Counted from the first letter of the stretch, positions 12,601-23,817 are shown. The stretch is DNA of 42,500 nt from Chrysomallon squamiferum (GCA_012295275.1 CM022673.1:9220788-9263287), one strand, 5' to 3'. Numbers and translations: made by a program. Notes: a model not told the origin generated them from the sequence alone.

Positions 12601-13035
12601 TTAAAAACAGCTATATTTTTGTTACTGGGAAACACTGTTTCCTGCAACGGGGCTGGCAGTCGTAAACAGTTACTCTAGTATCTATCTGTATCACAGATTT
12701 CGGTTCTTGTGCCAAAGGGAATTTCCGCAATATCTTACAATCACCGGGACCATCTCGAAGTGCATATATCCCGGAGTCAAAGAGATCGAAACCCGCTGGC
12801 TTGTCGTAGTGGGTTCTGTGCCGTAAATTTGACACAAATCATTCATCTTGATTGTTATCAGCATTTCGAGAATAATATACCGCTGATAGAAGCCTAAGCG
12901 TCCAAATCTCTCTCTTTCGCGGCCTCAAAATCCCTTCGTGGTTACGCGTTAAATTTTGCCAGGAGAAAACCGGCTTTCCTCTTAGCTCCAGGGTAAGAGC
13001 TTAATAGTTCATGCAGGGAGTTAACAATAGGGATT
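12601..13035. promoter_or_regulatory. Candidate regulatory island
   Basis: More than 400 bases of complex DNA with balanced composition between repeat-rich flanks. It contains many CpGs and homeodomain- or GATA-like words (for example TTGATTGTTATCAG near 12849). Opposing frames of 62-74 codons overlap here, but neither has splice boundaries or recognisable motifs, so a non-coding element is more likely. Confidence 0.27.
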
Positions 13036-13229
13036 CTCTTTTTTTTTTTACTTTTTTTTTTTTTTTTTTTTTTTGATTGCAGATAAAAATGTATTTTGTA
13101 CATTATGCTGCATTTTGTAGACAGGTAACTGGTTTGGTTGTAGGTTTAAGTGCACGTACTTTGAGTAAACGGGATTAAGAGAGGGATTTGTTTAATAAAG
13201 TGTTTCGTGTTAACAAGAAGATAATTGTT
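13036..13229. other. Poly(T) and short unique spacer
   Basis: Poly(T) runs at 13039-13073 are followed by about 150 bases of unique sequence. Nothing else is supported. Confidence 0.5.
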
Positions 13230-13467
13230 AATAATTTGTGTGTGTGTGTGTGTTTTTAGCTAATCATGCGGTTAAGATTTTCTTTATGATTTTTGGGGTT
13301 TTTTTTAACTTTATTTTTTTTTGTTATTGTTTTTGTTATTGTTACTGTTATTATTATTATTATCATCATTATATTAATATAATCATCATCATTATTAACA
13401 TAAATATCATCATCATCATCATTCTACATTATTATAGTTTTATTTGATTTCGTTCTTCTTCTTCTTT

Positions 13468-13525
<58 letters not shown>

Positions 13526-13740
13526 TTCTCATACTATTTATTATAACTACAACTATTTTAGTAGTACTATTGTTCTTACAACTTGTACTTTTGCTATAAT
13601 TATTAATGTCATTGTTACCACTGTTGCTACTGCTTCTAGTGCAGTTACTACAACTACTACTTCAACAAACACAACAAAATCTGCTACTGTTTGTTACCTT
13701 TATTATTATTAATATCTTCACCATCGTCGTGGTCATTATT
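13230..13740. repeat. Compound (TG)n, (ATT)n, (ATC)n trinucleotide region
   Basis: (GT)n at about 13236-13254, then GTTATT and TTA units, (ATC)n-type units at 13380-13425, and a long pure (ATT)n block at about 13470-13520. Degenerate ACT/TAC trinucleotides follow to about 13690. Confidence 0.9.
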
Positions 13741-15275
13741 ACAAATAAAAAAAAAAAGAAAAGAAAAGAAGAATAAAAATGTTTATAAAGTTCGCCAAAA
13801 ATTCTTATTTTATATAAAACAGTTTTTCTTATTATGTCTAAATTTTCATTAGTCGCTTTTATTGTCGGTTTAAAATGATTACATCTATTCTGAGTCTTAT
13901 AAATAGCTTAATTATAATTTAGTTCTCACAGTTTAATAATTAAGTAATGCAGTATTGTTATGTAATTATATTAGTTGTTATTAAATAAATACACACGTAT
14001 AAAATGACTGAAAACATCATTTAAGAATCGGATGTATAAGACAAAAAGAAAAAATATAATACTAATAATAAATAAATAAATAAAAATTAAGAAGGGGAGA
14101 AAAAAGAGCAATTTATGTTTTACAATAATATCAAAATAAAATTTATAACCCTGTATATTAATTAATTTGTTGTGCAGATTATTAACGTAATGATAATAAT
14201 GAAATGTTTCTCTTTTTTTTTTTTTTTTTTTTTTTTGCACAGTGTAAACTGAAGTATTTTTTTTATTTATTTATTCCTTATCAATCATAAGAATTTAAAA
14301 ACATAAGATTAATGGAAGGGTAACATTAATCAGGGGTGGAAATACAATTTTGAACAACGAACTGTTTTCTAGAAATGTTTATTATTTCGAGATAAAAGAA
14401 AGACTAACAATTTTATTAACAACTTTTCAAAATATTCCAAATTACGCTTCACAAATCGGTGACATAATCAGACATAGACAAGGATGAATTATACGACTTT
14501 TTCAACCAATGGAACAAATTTGTTTATTTATTTTGCTCAAATTGCGCTTGGCACCTCCCTACTACCAATTCCAAAACTGTACACTGAATTGCGTCTTTGT
14601 TCTTTAAGGATATTTCTTCTGTATTTAATTGAATTTTCGAGGTGAAACTTAAATAAAATCTTTCTTAAACTGAAAGAGGCTGTGAACTTCTTTCGAGTTA
14701 CAAAATATATTTATTTATTTAGAGACATGTACCATATATTTATGTAAGTTTTCTTTACAAGTACATATTTGTTCATAATTTGTAAAACAAAATATATACT
14801 GAAGATAACAAATATAACATTGAAGTTTTTGTTCTCATATTTTAAGTTATCTAAATAAAATAAAATGAACTGAATATATTTGTGAATAAGCTAGTCTGTT
14901 TTCTGAAAGAACAGAACATTATTTACACTGAAATCATCCAGTGTATACAATTATATTTATCAAGTTGTAATATTTGTCAACTTAAGAATAAATAAATGTT
15001 TATAAATTATTAATTCATTAAATTTAAATATACCAAACACGAAGGAAATATTTAGTATTCATTTATTCATAATTATATTCAAAGAAACATTTTACTATGT
15101 AAAACAAGGCATGTGTAAAATAGGAACGGGGGTATGGATGAAGTAAAAAAACAAAAATAACAACAAAAATATAAATAAATAAATAAACTCCCCTAGGTTA
15201 CAAAATTCGTTCAACTTTACCCCACCTGATACCATTTTTATATGTCGCTTACTAATTATTATATCAGTTCCATTG
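13741..15275. other. AT-rich intronic or intergenic DNA; no gene seen
   Basis: Very AT-rich with poly(T) at 14213-14236. A somewhat more complex patch lies at about 14440-14620. All frames are short or low in complexity, and no splice-flanked exon was recognised. Confidence 0.6.
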
Positions 15276-15710
15276 TGTTAAATCCTTCTGCGACCCCGAG
15301 AGAATTTAAACCTTAATTTGAACAATTATGCCGTTTGCAAAGAGAGTTGTTAATCCGTCTAAATACCAGTGAATGCACACCCCCTGTTTTTGTTACGGAG
15401 TTAATCATTAGTTTTCAGCCAGGACCCGGGGGCAGTGAACGGCCACAGCTCGTATGAGAAGGAGAAGAAGAAGAAGAAGAAGAAGAAGAAGAAGAAAAAG
15501 AAAAAGAATGAGAAAGAAAGAAAGAAAAAAATAATATTACACGTTTTAACATTTCGCAACAGATTCTTCGCTTGCAGCGTTTTCACAAGTTTTTAGATGG
15601 TGTTGAGGCGCCCAAACATCTGCCGTTTGTTCCGTGTTGGCTTTTTCCTTGTCCCGCTCGGTGGGGAGCGAGCGAAAACAGAAAGATGTGTTCGTGTGAG
15701 TGAGTAGCTA
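15276..15710. promoter_or_regulatory. Candidate regulatory island split by (AAG)n
   Basis: Two complex, CpG-containing halves (15280-15460 and 15540-15710) are separated by a purine (AAG)n/AAAG stretch at about 15457-15530. The right half includes the inverted hexamer pair CGCTCG (15655) and CGAGCG (15669). It abuts a long (GA)n tract. No exon is supported. Confidence 0.27.
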
Positions 15711-15898
<188 letters not shown>

Positions 15899-16120
15899 GT
15901 CTGTGTATGTCTCTGTGTAAAAAAAAATATACGCTATTCTGCATAATATAAATTCTAATGTTAAACAAATAAGTCAAGTTACTGAATATTAAATTTAGAA
16001 TATGCAAATGAACAAAAATTATAAACAAATAAGTAAGTAAATAAATAAATAGATAAGAGAGAAATTAAAAAAACAAATAAATAATTGACAAAAATAAATA
16101 AATAAATTATTAATAAAAAA

Positions 16121-16159
<39 letters not shown>

Positions 16160-17523
16160 AATTGTAAATGTAATAAATACAGGTAACACAGTTTTAAAGT
16201 ACTATTGTTTTATTTAGTTACTTTACTATTATTATATTATTTCCTTTACTTGTTTATTGAATTTTTAAATACTGCATTTGCTAATGACAACGGTTAGAAA
16301 TTAACCAGTGTATCCTTAATGTAATAAACAAAATTGAATGAAACGAACCCGAAAATTAAAAAAGAATATTTTTTTCTTTTCATTCTTTTTCATAACTTTA
16401 AAACAAATTCTTATTTGACCTTAAGAAAAGATAACGTTTGTCTTTAAAATCTATTTAAAATTATGATCTACAGTGTCCAAAACAAAGGTACATTAACAGT
16501 ACAAAAATCTTCGTTTTGTCTTATAAAAATTTATTTTATATAATAATTCAAACAGCTTATGTGGAATCGTTCGTAAACTTTCATATTTTGTTTTTATCTT
16601 ATTCAGAATAATTCGTATGATTTTTATTTTGTTAATTTTAACTATTTATTTTAATTTCAAACACACCAACGTACACATCTTTCTCACTGTGTTTCTAAAA
16701 GCTTCAGAAAAATGAAATAAAAAATTAAAATTTCATTGTATACTAAAATTTTCTCTCTCTCTCTCTACCTGTTTCAAAATTTAAACAATTTAGAAAAAAA
16801 AAATTTTGAAAAACCGAATTTTTACAAATGGAATTTATTTTAAGACTGGAATCTATTTTTTGTTAAATAATTAATAAATAGTTTGTTTTTTATTTTATAT
16901 TATATATATATTTAATAATTCTTTGTTTGTTTGTTTTCTTTTTTTTTTATTTTTTTTTTTTCCTTTGGAAAAAAGAAAACAAATATTGAGTTATTCACTC
17001 TGTCTGTCTGTCTGTTTGTCTCTGTGTGTGTCTACTGAAAACAAACCTTCAAATTAGCCTTTTCACTGCTTTCTTATCCTAAATGTCGGAGAAAATTTTC
17101 AATATTTATAATACTTTATTTATGATTAATTTGACAGGATATTTAACGCTTCACTGTCTGTGATATAAATTAATATTTTAGTAGCCGGAATGATGGCGAG
17201 AGAAAGAGAGAGAGAGAGAAAAAAAAAAAAGGAGTAGCTTTAAGAAAGGAAATCAGGAACCAGATTATGAAGATTTTTCTGTTTTAAAATTAAAATATAA
17301 TAAAATAAAAATAAATTAATTAATGAAAGAAAAGAAATATTGATTTTTTTTTTTTAATAATATTGTTTTCTTCTGTTTAACAGATAAAGTTAATTTATAT
17401 GTTAATATCTGATAATTTTCTAAAATAAATTATATTTCAGCTATTAAAATATTTTCTTTTTAAATGAGTAAAGGTAGGCCAAATAAATAAAATAAAATAA
17501 AATAATAAATGATCATAAATAAA

Positions 17524-17578
<55 letters not shown>

Positions 17579-18060
17579 TTTTCCTTTAAAGATGCACCTA
17601 TAAAGAATGAATTTCAAGGACATCTGTACTGTTTCATAACTGGAAAATAATTATTATCTTGATGAAGATATTTATAAACCAGCTTATTATATGCATATAT
17701 TTATTCATATATTCTGAACTTATATCATAATGATAATATATATTCTCAGCTTTCATAAAATATAGTTAAAGAAACGCCCCCAAAACACACACACACACAC
17801 ACACATACACACATACACACACATACATATACATTAATAAATGTATTCTAAATATAAAAAGAAAAAATACTCTGAAAGGAAAAAAAAAAAAAATAAATAA
17901 AAATATCCCATTATAATGATGGATAAAATATTATCAAAACGTGCTAACAAATATTTTAAAAGTTTAATTTATGCAAATAAAAAACAGACAATTACTTTTT
18001 AATGATACCTAACATCTGATGACATAAATATTAAAAATTCATAATAATACATTTTTAATT
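15899..18060. other. Very AT-rich DNA with scattered microsatellites
   Basis: Includes (AAAT)n at about 16024-16160 (longest block 16120-16160), (AAT)n at about 17522-17575, (CA)n at about 17786-17830, and poly(A) at 17880-17893. Between them is featureless AT-rich DNA with no frames of interest. I see no gene. Confidence 0.7.
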
Positions 18061-18089
18061 CAAAATTATTTTATTTCTTTTTATATTAT

Positions 18090-18132
18090 ATATTTATTTA
18101 TTTATTTTATTGCATTTTATTTCATTTTATTT

Positions 18133-18163
<31 letters not shown>

Positions 18164-18210
18164 TTTTTTATTATTATTATTTTTTATTATTTATTATAAC
18201 AAAATTTCTC
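18090..18210. repeat. (TTTA)n/(TTTTA)n imperfect repeat
   Basis: Imperfect ATTT, ATTTC and TTTTA units, followed immediately by the pyrimidine tract of the candidate recursive splice site. Confidence 0.8.
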
Positions 18211-18251
18211 TTTTTTTTTTTTTTTTTTTCTCACTCTCTCTTCAGGTAATA
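18211..18251 (+). other. Candidate recursive (ratchet) splice site
   Basis: A long pyrimidine tract (poly(T) from about 18211, then CTCACTCTCTCTTC) ends in CAG at 18243-18245 and is followed at once by GTAATA (18246-18251). This is a 3' splice site juxtaposed to a 5' splice site with no exon between. Such sites are known to subdivide long introns in flies and vertebrates. Here it lies 7.2 kb into the putative 12.5-kb intron. The donor half matches GTAA but not the full GTAAGT. Confidence 0.35.
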
Positions 18252-19795
18252 ACTTATTGTTCTTGCACCGAAGCCATTATTTGTATAGAAAGTTAAACTT
18301 ACACGCAAGTAATTATAATACCAAATTAGTGAAAAATTAATGATCTGTAGAAGCCTATCATATCATTATGAATATTAACACCATCCATATCATACAATAA
18401 TATCCGTGCAGTCTTTTTGTCGTTGTTGGTGAAAAATTAGCAGATCTAAAAACATGTTACCAAACATGAACAAAACAATACTCTTTCTATTAATTCAGCC
18501 GAAAAATGTTAAGTGGTTAAAACTCTTTAGCCCCGCTATTAATTTGTCGTGTTAGTTCATATGGAATTAAATATAATAACTCATTCTATGGTTCAAAAAA
18601 TTAAGCTTTGATATAATATAAGCAAACGATAGCAGATGGTTTTCGAGGTGCATAATTTTATACTGGAAGGTTCGGTCATGTTGCGTTTGATCTTTTCGAC
18701 TTGAAAGGATTTTTGTAAATTTTCAGTCTATGTAAATAAAAGCATAAATATTGATTATAATCAATTTGAAGTTCATGATGTGAATAGAGGAAATATAATA
18801 CATAGTCGGTATCGAGATAACGAATTAGCACTATGTGAAATGACGACAAGTTATTTTAAGAAAACTAACCTTTCAACTATTTGAAAAATTGGAAATAGAA
18901 TATTGAAAAGACTTAAAATTATTCCAATTTTTTTTTTTTGAAATATTTAAAATAAAAATTATATATATATATATATATCCTAAATTCTATCGAGTAGTTT
19001 TATGTAGTATATAATAATTATGAGAGCTAATTTTCGATATAATTCCATGGAGTTAATATTCATATAATATGACTAAGCAAAAGATTAATAATGTAAAACA
19101 TTATTACCTGATGAATATTTCAAACAGTTGCACTAAATCAATATTCATATATTGCCATTAAGTATAATGCTGACGTTCTATGCTAGCTAAAAATATATTG
19201 TTACTATAATAAATATTTCACAATTCAGTATGTGCAAAATATCGACTTGCTGTGACAAAAATAAATACGAGTTTTTTGTATTTATTTTTAATCTTTTAAT
19301 TCCGTGTTTTAGGTTTTAGTTATTTACTTATTTACTTACTTACCTACTTTATTTCTTTCTATTTTATTTTTTTATTATTGTAATTTTATTATTATTATTA
19401 TTTCATTAAATAATAAAGCTTTTTTTTTTCTTTTTTCTGTTATGCTATTCAGATTACTTATTCAATTTACCAACTATATTACGTTCATAATACCTTTTAC
19501 AGAGATAAATATCTTTGCCTCTGAATTTTACCCAACAATAGGTAAGGGTATCCCACGTTACAGGCTAACTTTAAGTATAAAGAAGAAAAGTTTTAACTAC
19601 ATCTGACGGGCTCTGGAGAGTGTGTGCAGATTTTTCGAAGTGATAACTTATAGCCGTTATTTACATATTTACAGATAAGGCAGATATGACAACAGATGTT
19701 CAAACCAGCAGAGATTTTATAGCGTGATAATTACATGGGGGTCTTTGTCACTGGCGTCGCTGTATATGTCGTTGTAGTAGCTGTTTGGTTTTTCT

Positions 19796-19826
<31 letters not shown>

Positions 19827-19984
19827 TTTGTTGTTGATTTGTTTCTGGGTGTTTCAAGTTTGTTTGTTTCAGGGTAGGGGGTGTTACACTAGCTTCAGTA
19901 GCTGATGATGTAGTATCAGCAGCAATGGTAATAAATTATGTTGTTGTTGTAAAGTAAATCTGTAGCAGTGAAGTGGTAATGGCA
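18252..19984. other. AT-rich intronic DNA; no gene seen
   Basis: A mostly unique stretch with (TA)n at 18960-18979, ATT units near 19388-19402 and poly(T) at 19806-19830. The patch at 19500-19760 is more complex. No exon or RNA gene is supported. Confidence 0.6.
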
Positions 19985-20068
19985 TTGTAGTAGTAGTAGA
20001 AGTGGTGGTGGTAGCAGTAAAACTAACAGTTCTATTATTGTTATCTACTACTCTACTACAACTACTAT

Positions 20069-20109
<41 letters not shown>

Positions 20110-20113
20110 GTTA
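19985..20113. repeat. (TAG)n/(TAC)n trinucleotide repeat pair
   Basis: TAG/GTA units on + (19987-20018) are followed by TAC/ACT units (about 20044-20108). These are reverse complements, so the region could fold into a hairpin. The Ser-rich and Leu-rich frames are artefacts. Confidence 0.9.
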
Positions 20114-20377
20114 CTATTATGCTTGTACTTCCACAACCGTTACCACTACTACAACTCCTACAATTGCTTTTATTGTTTTGCAATCCATTGCATATTAATA
20201 ACCATAATAACAATGACTAGAAAAGAAACAAACCCACATCCACCAACTCGTGCTATCCATAATATATAAACTATTTTCTATTTTAAGACCTAGATAGACC
20301 CAAGTATAAACATATTTATCCTTGACATTGTTCAAATGAAGACAGCTCAGTCTGTTAAATATCTGACTTCATGATTT
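20114..20377. other. Unique spacer; no gene seen
   Basis: ACTACAAC-type degenerate repeats to about 20165, then complex AT-rich DNA with no supported feature. Confidence 0.5.
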
Positions 20378-20525
20378 GGGGCGGATCTAGGAATTCAGAT
20401 ATGGGGGATCTAGAAGATAAATTACAATGGTAAAAACTCATACTACTTTTACATTGTGTGTATGGGTCTCAGTTAACTGATCTGTAAAATTTGAGGGTAG
20501 GTTTTGTAGGGTGCCCATCCCTGAT
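20378..20525. mobile_element. Possible decayed interspersed repeat fragment
   Basis: Words such as GGGGCGGATCTAGGAATTC, ATGGGGGATCTAG and GGGTGCCCATCCCTGA recall the GGGCGGATCCAGG-type ends of short non-autonomous interspersed repeats common in invertebrate genomes. This resemblance is from memory and weak. I see no terminal inverted repeats or target-site duplication. Confidence 0.2.
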
Positions 20526-20902
20526 ACATATATGAATGTAGTATTTATATATAAATACTCCACAATTCTTTATCTGTCTGTGTTTTATATGTAGAAATGT
20601 GAGTGACACATGCTATTTTTCATTTTGTCTAGCTTAGTTTTATTATAATAATTCTAAAATTCTGACTGGACTCCTGTTTGGAACAAGTGAAAAAAATACT
20701 TAAAACAAATGTTTTTCATACAATTTAGCATTTTTCTTGAGATTTAAAAAAAAAAAAAAAAAAAAAGTTATGTATTAGGTTTAATATATATAATTTCATA
20801 CTTTTAAGTTCTGTAATAATATATAAAATTTCAAATTGCTAAGGTTTTTCTTTCTCTGTTTCCTGCCTTCTCTCTCTCTGTCTCTCTCTCTCTCTCTCTC
20901 TT

Positions 20903-20934
<32 letters not shown>

Positions 20935-21780
20935 TATATGTGTGTGTTAGTGCGTGTGTGTTTTCTATCTATCTAGCAACGTTTTCATTTATTTGTAATA
21001 CCAGCTACAGTTTTTTATTTACCGTAGATTACACTTGACAGTAATTTTTAAATGTTATCTGTTTCTTGTAATCTGATCTCCTGTTTAACTGATTGTCCCA
21101 AATCAGCTTATTATCTATTTCCATACTTACCTATTTAATATGATGTCACTGTTAAAGCCTGGGGTTATTTGGGTAAATTTCCATCTCATTTGTTCACTGT
21201 TTTCCATGACAGCTCTATATTTCAGACAAAGGAAAGGTTTTTAATTTCAATAAATTTGTTATTGTGTATTTTTGTTAGTTTTATGTTAAAGTTGGTTACA
21301 GTTTAGAATCATGTTTTATTTTCCGACAAAGGTCACGAAACACTATTAATGTTTGTTTATTTATTTATTAAATCATCATCATTAAATTTCTACTTTAAAA
21401 AAAGTATGTGAAGAATTTGTTTATTTATTTATTTATTTATTTTTATTATTTCTTTAAGAGCCTTGTTTGTTTGTTTTTTCTCTTTTTTTTCCTTTTTAAG
21501 TTTTTTTAACTATCATTATTTTCATTTTATTATTATCATCATCATCATCATCATCATCATCATTATCATTATTAACGTCTTTTTCATTATCATTAGTTTT
21601 CTTCTTAATGTAATGGATGTCTTATTTTAATCGTTAATTTTATAAGCTAGGGAAATTCCCAGCTTGTGAAAAAGTACGTTTTGACAAAACCAAACCCAGA
21701 AAATTTATCTCAGATATTCATACGCCAAAGACACACACACACCTCCCCTTTTATTCCCATTTATCGATCACCACACAATG
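20526..21780. other. AT-rich DNA with (TC)n-(TA)n and (ATC)n repeats
   Basis: Poly(A) at 20746-20766, a (TC)n-(TA)n compound at about 20871-20929, (TTTA)n at about 21418-21441, and (ATC)n at about 21535-21562. The stretch 20990-21310 is more complex but without an exon I can define. Confidence 0.65.
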
Positions 21781-22308
21781 ATTCAACAGCTATAGAAAAT
21801 CTTACTCATGGGAAATCGGGCTCGCTGGTTGCGTAGTGTGCGAAATTCTATCCGTCGATTTAACTAATAATGCAGTGCATTGCTATTGCATAAAACACCG
21901 AGGCAATTTTGCTCTATTGTGTCCACACCAATATGTATCATTCGAATGTCAGTTATTAACGCGGCTTCAGTTTTGGCAATGAATTTCTTGCGAGAGAGAA
22001 GATAAAAAAACAAAAAAGTCGAAGAATAAATAATGTGAAATGATATATGCTTCGCCCCGTGTAAAGTTTCTTTGAGTATCTGGCGTTTTTATGTCAAAAA
22101 ACTTGACCGGCCTATTGGCAGCTATATTCGACACGTAAATGATTGGTCCCTTGCTGTGTACGGGCTTCTAAATTTACACCAAGGGCGTGTTTGTGTGATG
22201 GGTCGAAGGTTTACCAATCCACCAATCAGGAGAGGTGTTACAAGGATCGCTCCAAGGGGGTACCTTTTTTTTCTCTCTCCTCTCTCTCTCTCTTACTACT
22301 TCTTCAAG

Positions 22309-22348
22309 GATCGCTAACATTCGTGCATGATCGCTAATATTCGTGCAT
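22309..22348. repeat. 20-bp tandem duplication
   Basis: GATCGCTAACATTCGTGCAT (22309-22328) is followed directly by a copy (22329-22348) with one C-to-T change. A third partial match, AAGGATCGCT, lies at 22242-22251. It sits inside the CCAAT-box cluster. Confidence 0.9.
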
Positions 22349-22466
22349 GGACGAGCGTTTTGCGTGCTCACCACTACTAGGAAATGTGTTGCTATGTATT
22401 ATTTTTTTTCTGGATCGGCCAATTACCGTTAAGTGACGCGATGGAGCTTCAGTGAAAGATCCAACG

Positions 22467-22484
22467 TACAGTATCGATACTGTA
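22467..22484. other. 18-bp perfect palindrome
   Basis: TACAGTATCGATACTGTA is its own reverse complement. It lies within the CCAAT-rich island 60 bases after the last CCAAT box. It could be a dimeric factor site or a chance palindrome. Confidence 0.8.
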
Positions 22485-22665
22485 GGCGTTTTGACACGCT
22501 TGGATTTTTTTTTTTTTTTTTTCCTACCTGATTTCTACGTTCACTTGGGCCAGGCTAAAGCTTAGAGGTGAATTCATCGTTATTTTATTTACTGGCCACT
22601 GGCTGGAGTGTATGTGTGTTTGTGTCTATACTGTCCGCTGTGTTGACATTTCCAATAACGTCACT

Positions 22666-23105
22666 GGAGTGGTAACATATATATATATCTATATTAACAG
22701 ACGTGTTTAGCGGCATATATTTACGAGGAATTTAATGAAGGCGAACTAGTAATGTTAACGATAATAATAATAATAAGACCGTGGATGTCAACAAGAAAAC
22801 TATGATTTATTTTAAAAAATAATATTAATAAAATATTCTATGAGAAAAAAAAATGACAGTTGTATCTGTATACAGTATATAAACATTTCGTCAACAATAA
22901 CTGTCAAGCATTTATTTCGCTACCAGAAATTAGCTTTATAAAAAAAAAAAAAATTATATATTTAACATGTTCTGGTATAAATCATAGTTAAAATAGATTG
23001 CCAAACACTTTATACTAAACTGGCTTAACGTTCTGAACTGGATTCGGATATAAGCTGGTAATTATTTCAATGCAATAGCTCCATACCCTGCGGTCGCTTT
23101 AACCC
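22666..23105. other. AT-rich spacer; no gene seen
   Basis: Short (TA)n at 22677-22688, AAT units at 22761-22775 and poly(A) at 22940-22953. No supported gene. Confidence 0.55.
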
Positions 23106-23112
23106 GAGAAGG

Positions 23113-23157
<45 letters not shown>

Positions 23158-23159
23158 GG
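23106..23159 (+). mobile_element. 40-base poly(A) flanked by GAGAAGG direct repeats
   Basis: A pure poly(A) run (23113-23152) is bordered exactly by GAGAAGG on the left (23106-23112) and right (23153-23159). That is the layout expected for a target-site duplication around a severely 5'-truncated, tail-only retroposed insertion. Slippage growth of an A-run between two chance repeats is the alternative. Confidence 0.35.
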
Positions 23160-23521
23160 ATTTGCTTGCTCGGAGCCTAATGCTCTCTTCTTTTTAAACA
23201 CCACAGCAAGGGGTGCCAGGCTACCCGACACTTGCATACCCGGGGTTAAAAAAAATATATATATATAAAAATACTCACGACGGAAACCTTATTGCAACGT
23301 CAACGAAACGGATCTAAAACGGCTACAACTGCTCGAATATCGGCCGCCATGTTTTCGATTACAGGAAAAACATGTTGCTTGCATCGTTCGACAGTTTTCG
23401 TGCTTGGATTCTGTTGACAGTTAGAGATATTGTTTTGTATGTGCTTTAATGAATGTTGTTTTTCATCATCTACCTCAGCTAGTACACTTTTCTTTTTTTT
23501 TTTTTTTTTTCCCATTTCCAG
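23160..23521. promoter_or_regulatory. Possible bidirectional promoter zone
   Basis: Complex, CpG-containing DNA with a YY1-type motif (about 23340-23356), between a minus-strand donor (23278) and the + strand start-codon exon. The right end is a poly(T) tract (about 23490-23510) and CCCATTTCCAG, which could equally be a 3' splice site for an exon beginning at 23522. Confidence 0.3.
23279..23400 (-). other. Candidate minus-strand first exon with YY1-type motif
   Basis: Read on the minus strand, a CpG-containing stretch carries AAACATGGCGGCC (a YY1-type motif overlapping an ATG at about 23351). It ends in a donor: TCCGTC followed by GTGAGT, whose bases are 23278-23273 on +. The ATG opens a 16-codon frame, MAADIRAVVAVLDPFR, that stops before the donor, so the exon would be a leader or non-coding. 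Its 5' boundary is not defined. Together with the + strand exon at 23.5-23.8 kb this suggests divergent transcription. Confidence 0.27.
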
Positions 23522-23811
23522 GAGCGGACGCTTAGGGTGGAGAACTCTAAATGGACGGAAGTTTACTAAATCAAGAACAGGAATAAAAACATAAACAAGA
23601 ATTAATAACTCCGAAGAGACAAGTGACGGGGAAAAGAAATTTATTAAAAAGGCGTGTGATTCAAACGCCTGTTTTTATTATTGTTATTTTTTTAATTTAT
23701 TTTAATTTATTTTATTTTATTTTATTTTATTATTTTTTTTAACTGTTGAGGAAATTTCTGTGCTTTACAAACTGGAGATTCTACAACCTCGGGAAACAAT
23801 GCCTGCTAAAG
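23522..23811 (+). CDS. Candidate start-codon exon of unidentified gene (MPAK-)
   Basis: The coding part is ATG CCT GCT AAA G at 23799-23811, followed by a strong donor GTGAGT (23812-23817), so the exon ends in phase 1. The ATG has A at -3. The coding frame has a stop upstream at 23703, which supports initiation at 23799 if the exon begins at 23522 after the poly(T)/CCAG acceptor. With the alternative acceptor TTGAG (ending 23750) the frame stays open and the exon could instead be internal and coding throughout. The leader has one upstream ATG (23551) opening an 11-codon frame that ends at 23586. The phase matches the exon at 35939 exactly, and the joined codon would be GAG (Glu). Only the last 13 bases are proposed as coding. 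Confidence 0.45.
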
Positions 23812-23817
23812 GTGAGT

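Larger units (their letters stand above)
21781..22665. promoter_or_regulatory. Promoter-like island with five CCAAT boxes
   Basis: An almost repeat-free, relatively CpG-rich zone of about 900 bases. Two inverted CCAAT boxes (ATTGG at 22114-22118 and 22142-22146) and three direct ones (22214-22218, 22222-22226, 22419-22423) match the NF-Y core, several with good flanks (GATTGGTCC, ACCAATCAG). It also holds a 20-bp tandem duplication and an 18-bp palindrome. A cluster of NF-Y sites is typical of TATA-less promoters. No clear donor-terminated first exon follows on +, so it could be an enhancer or an upstream part of the 23.3-kb promoter zone. Short frames on both strands here are unrecognised. 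Confidence 0.35.
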
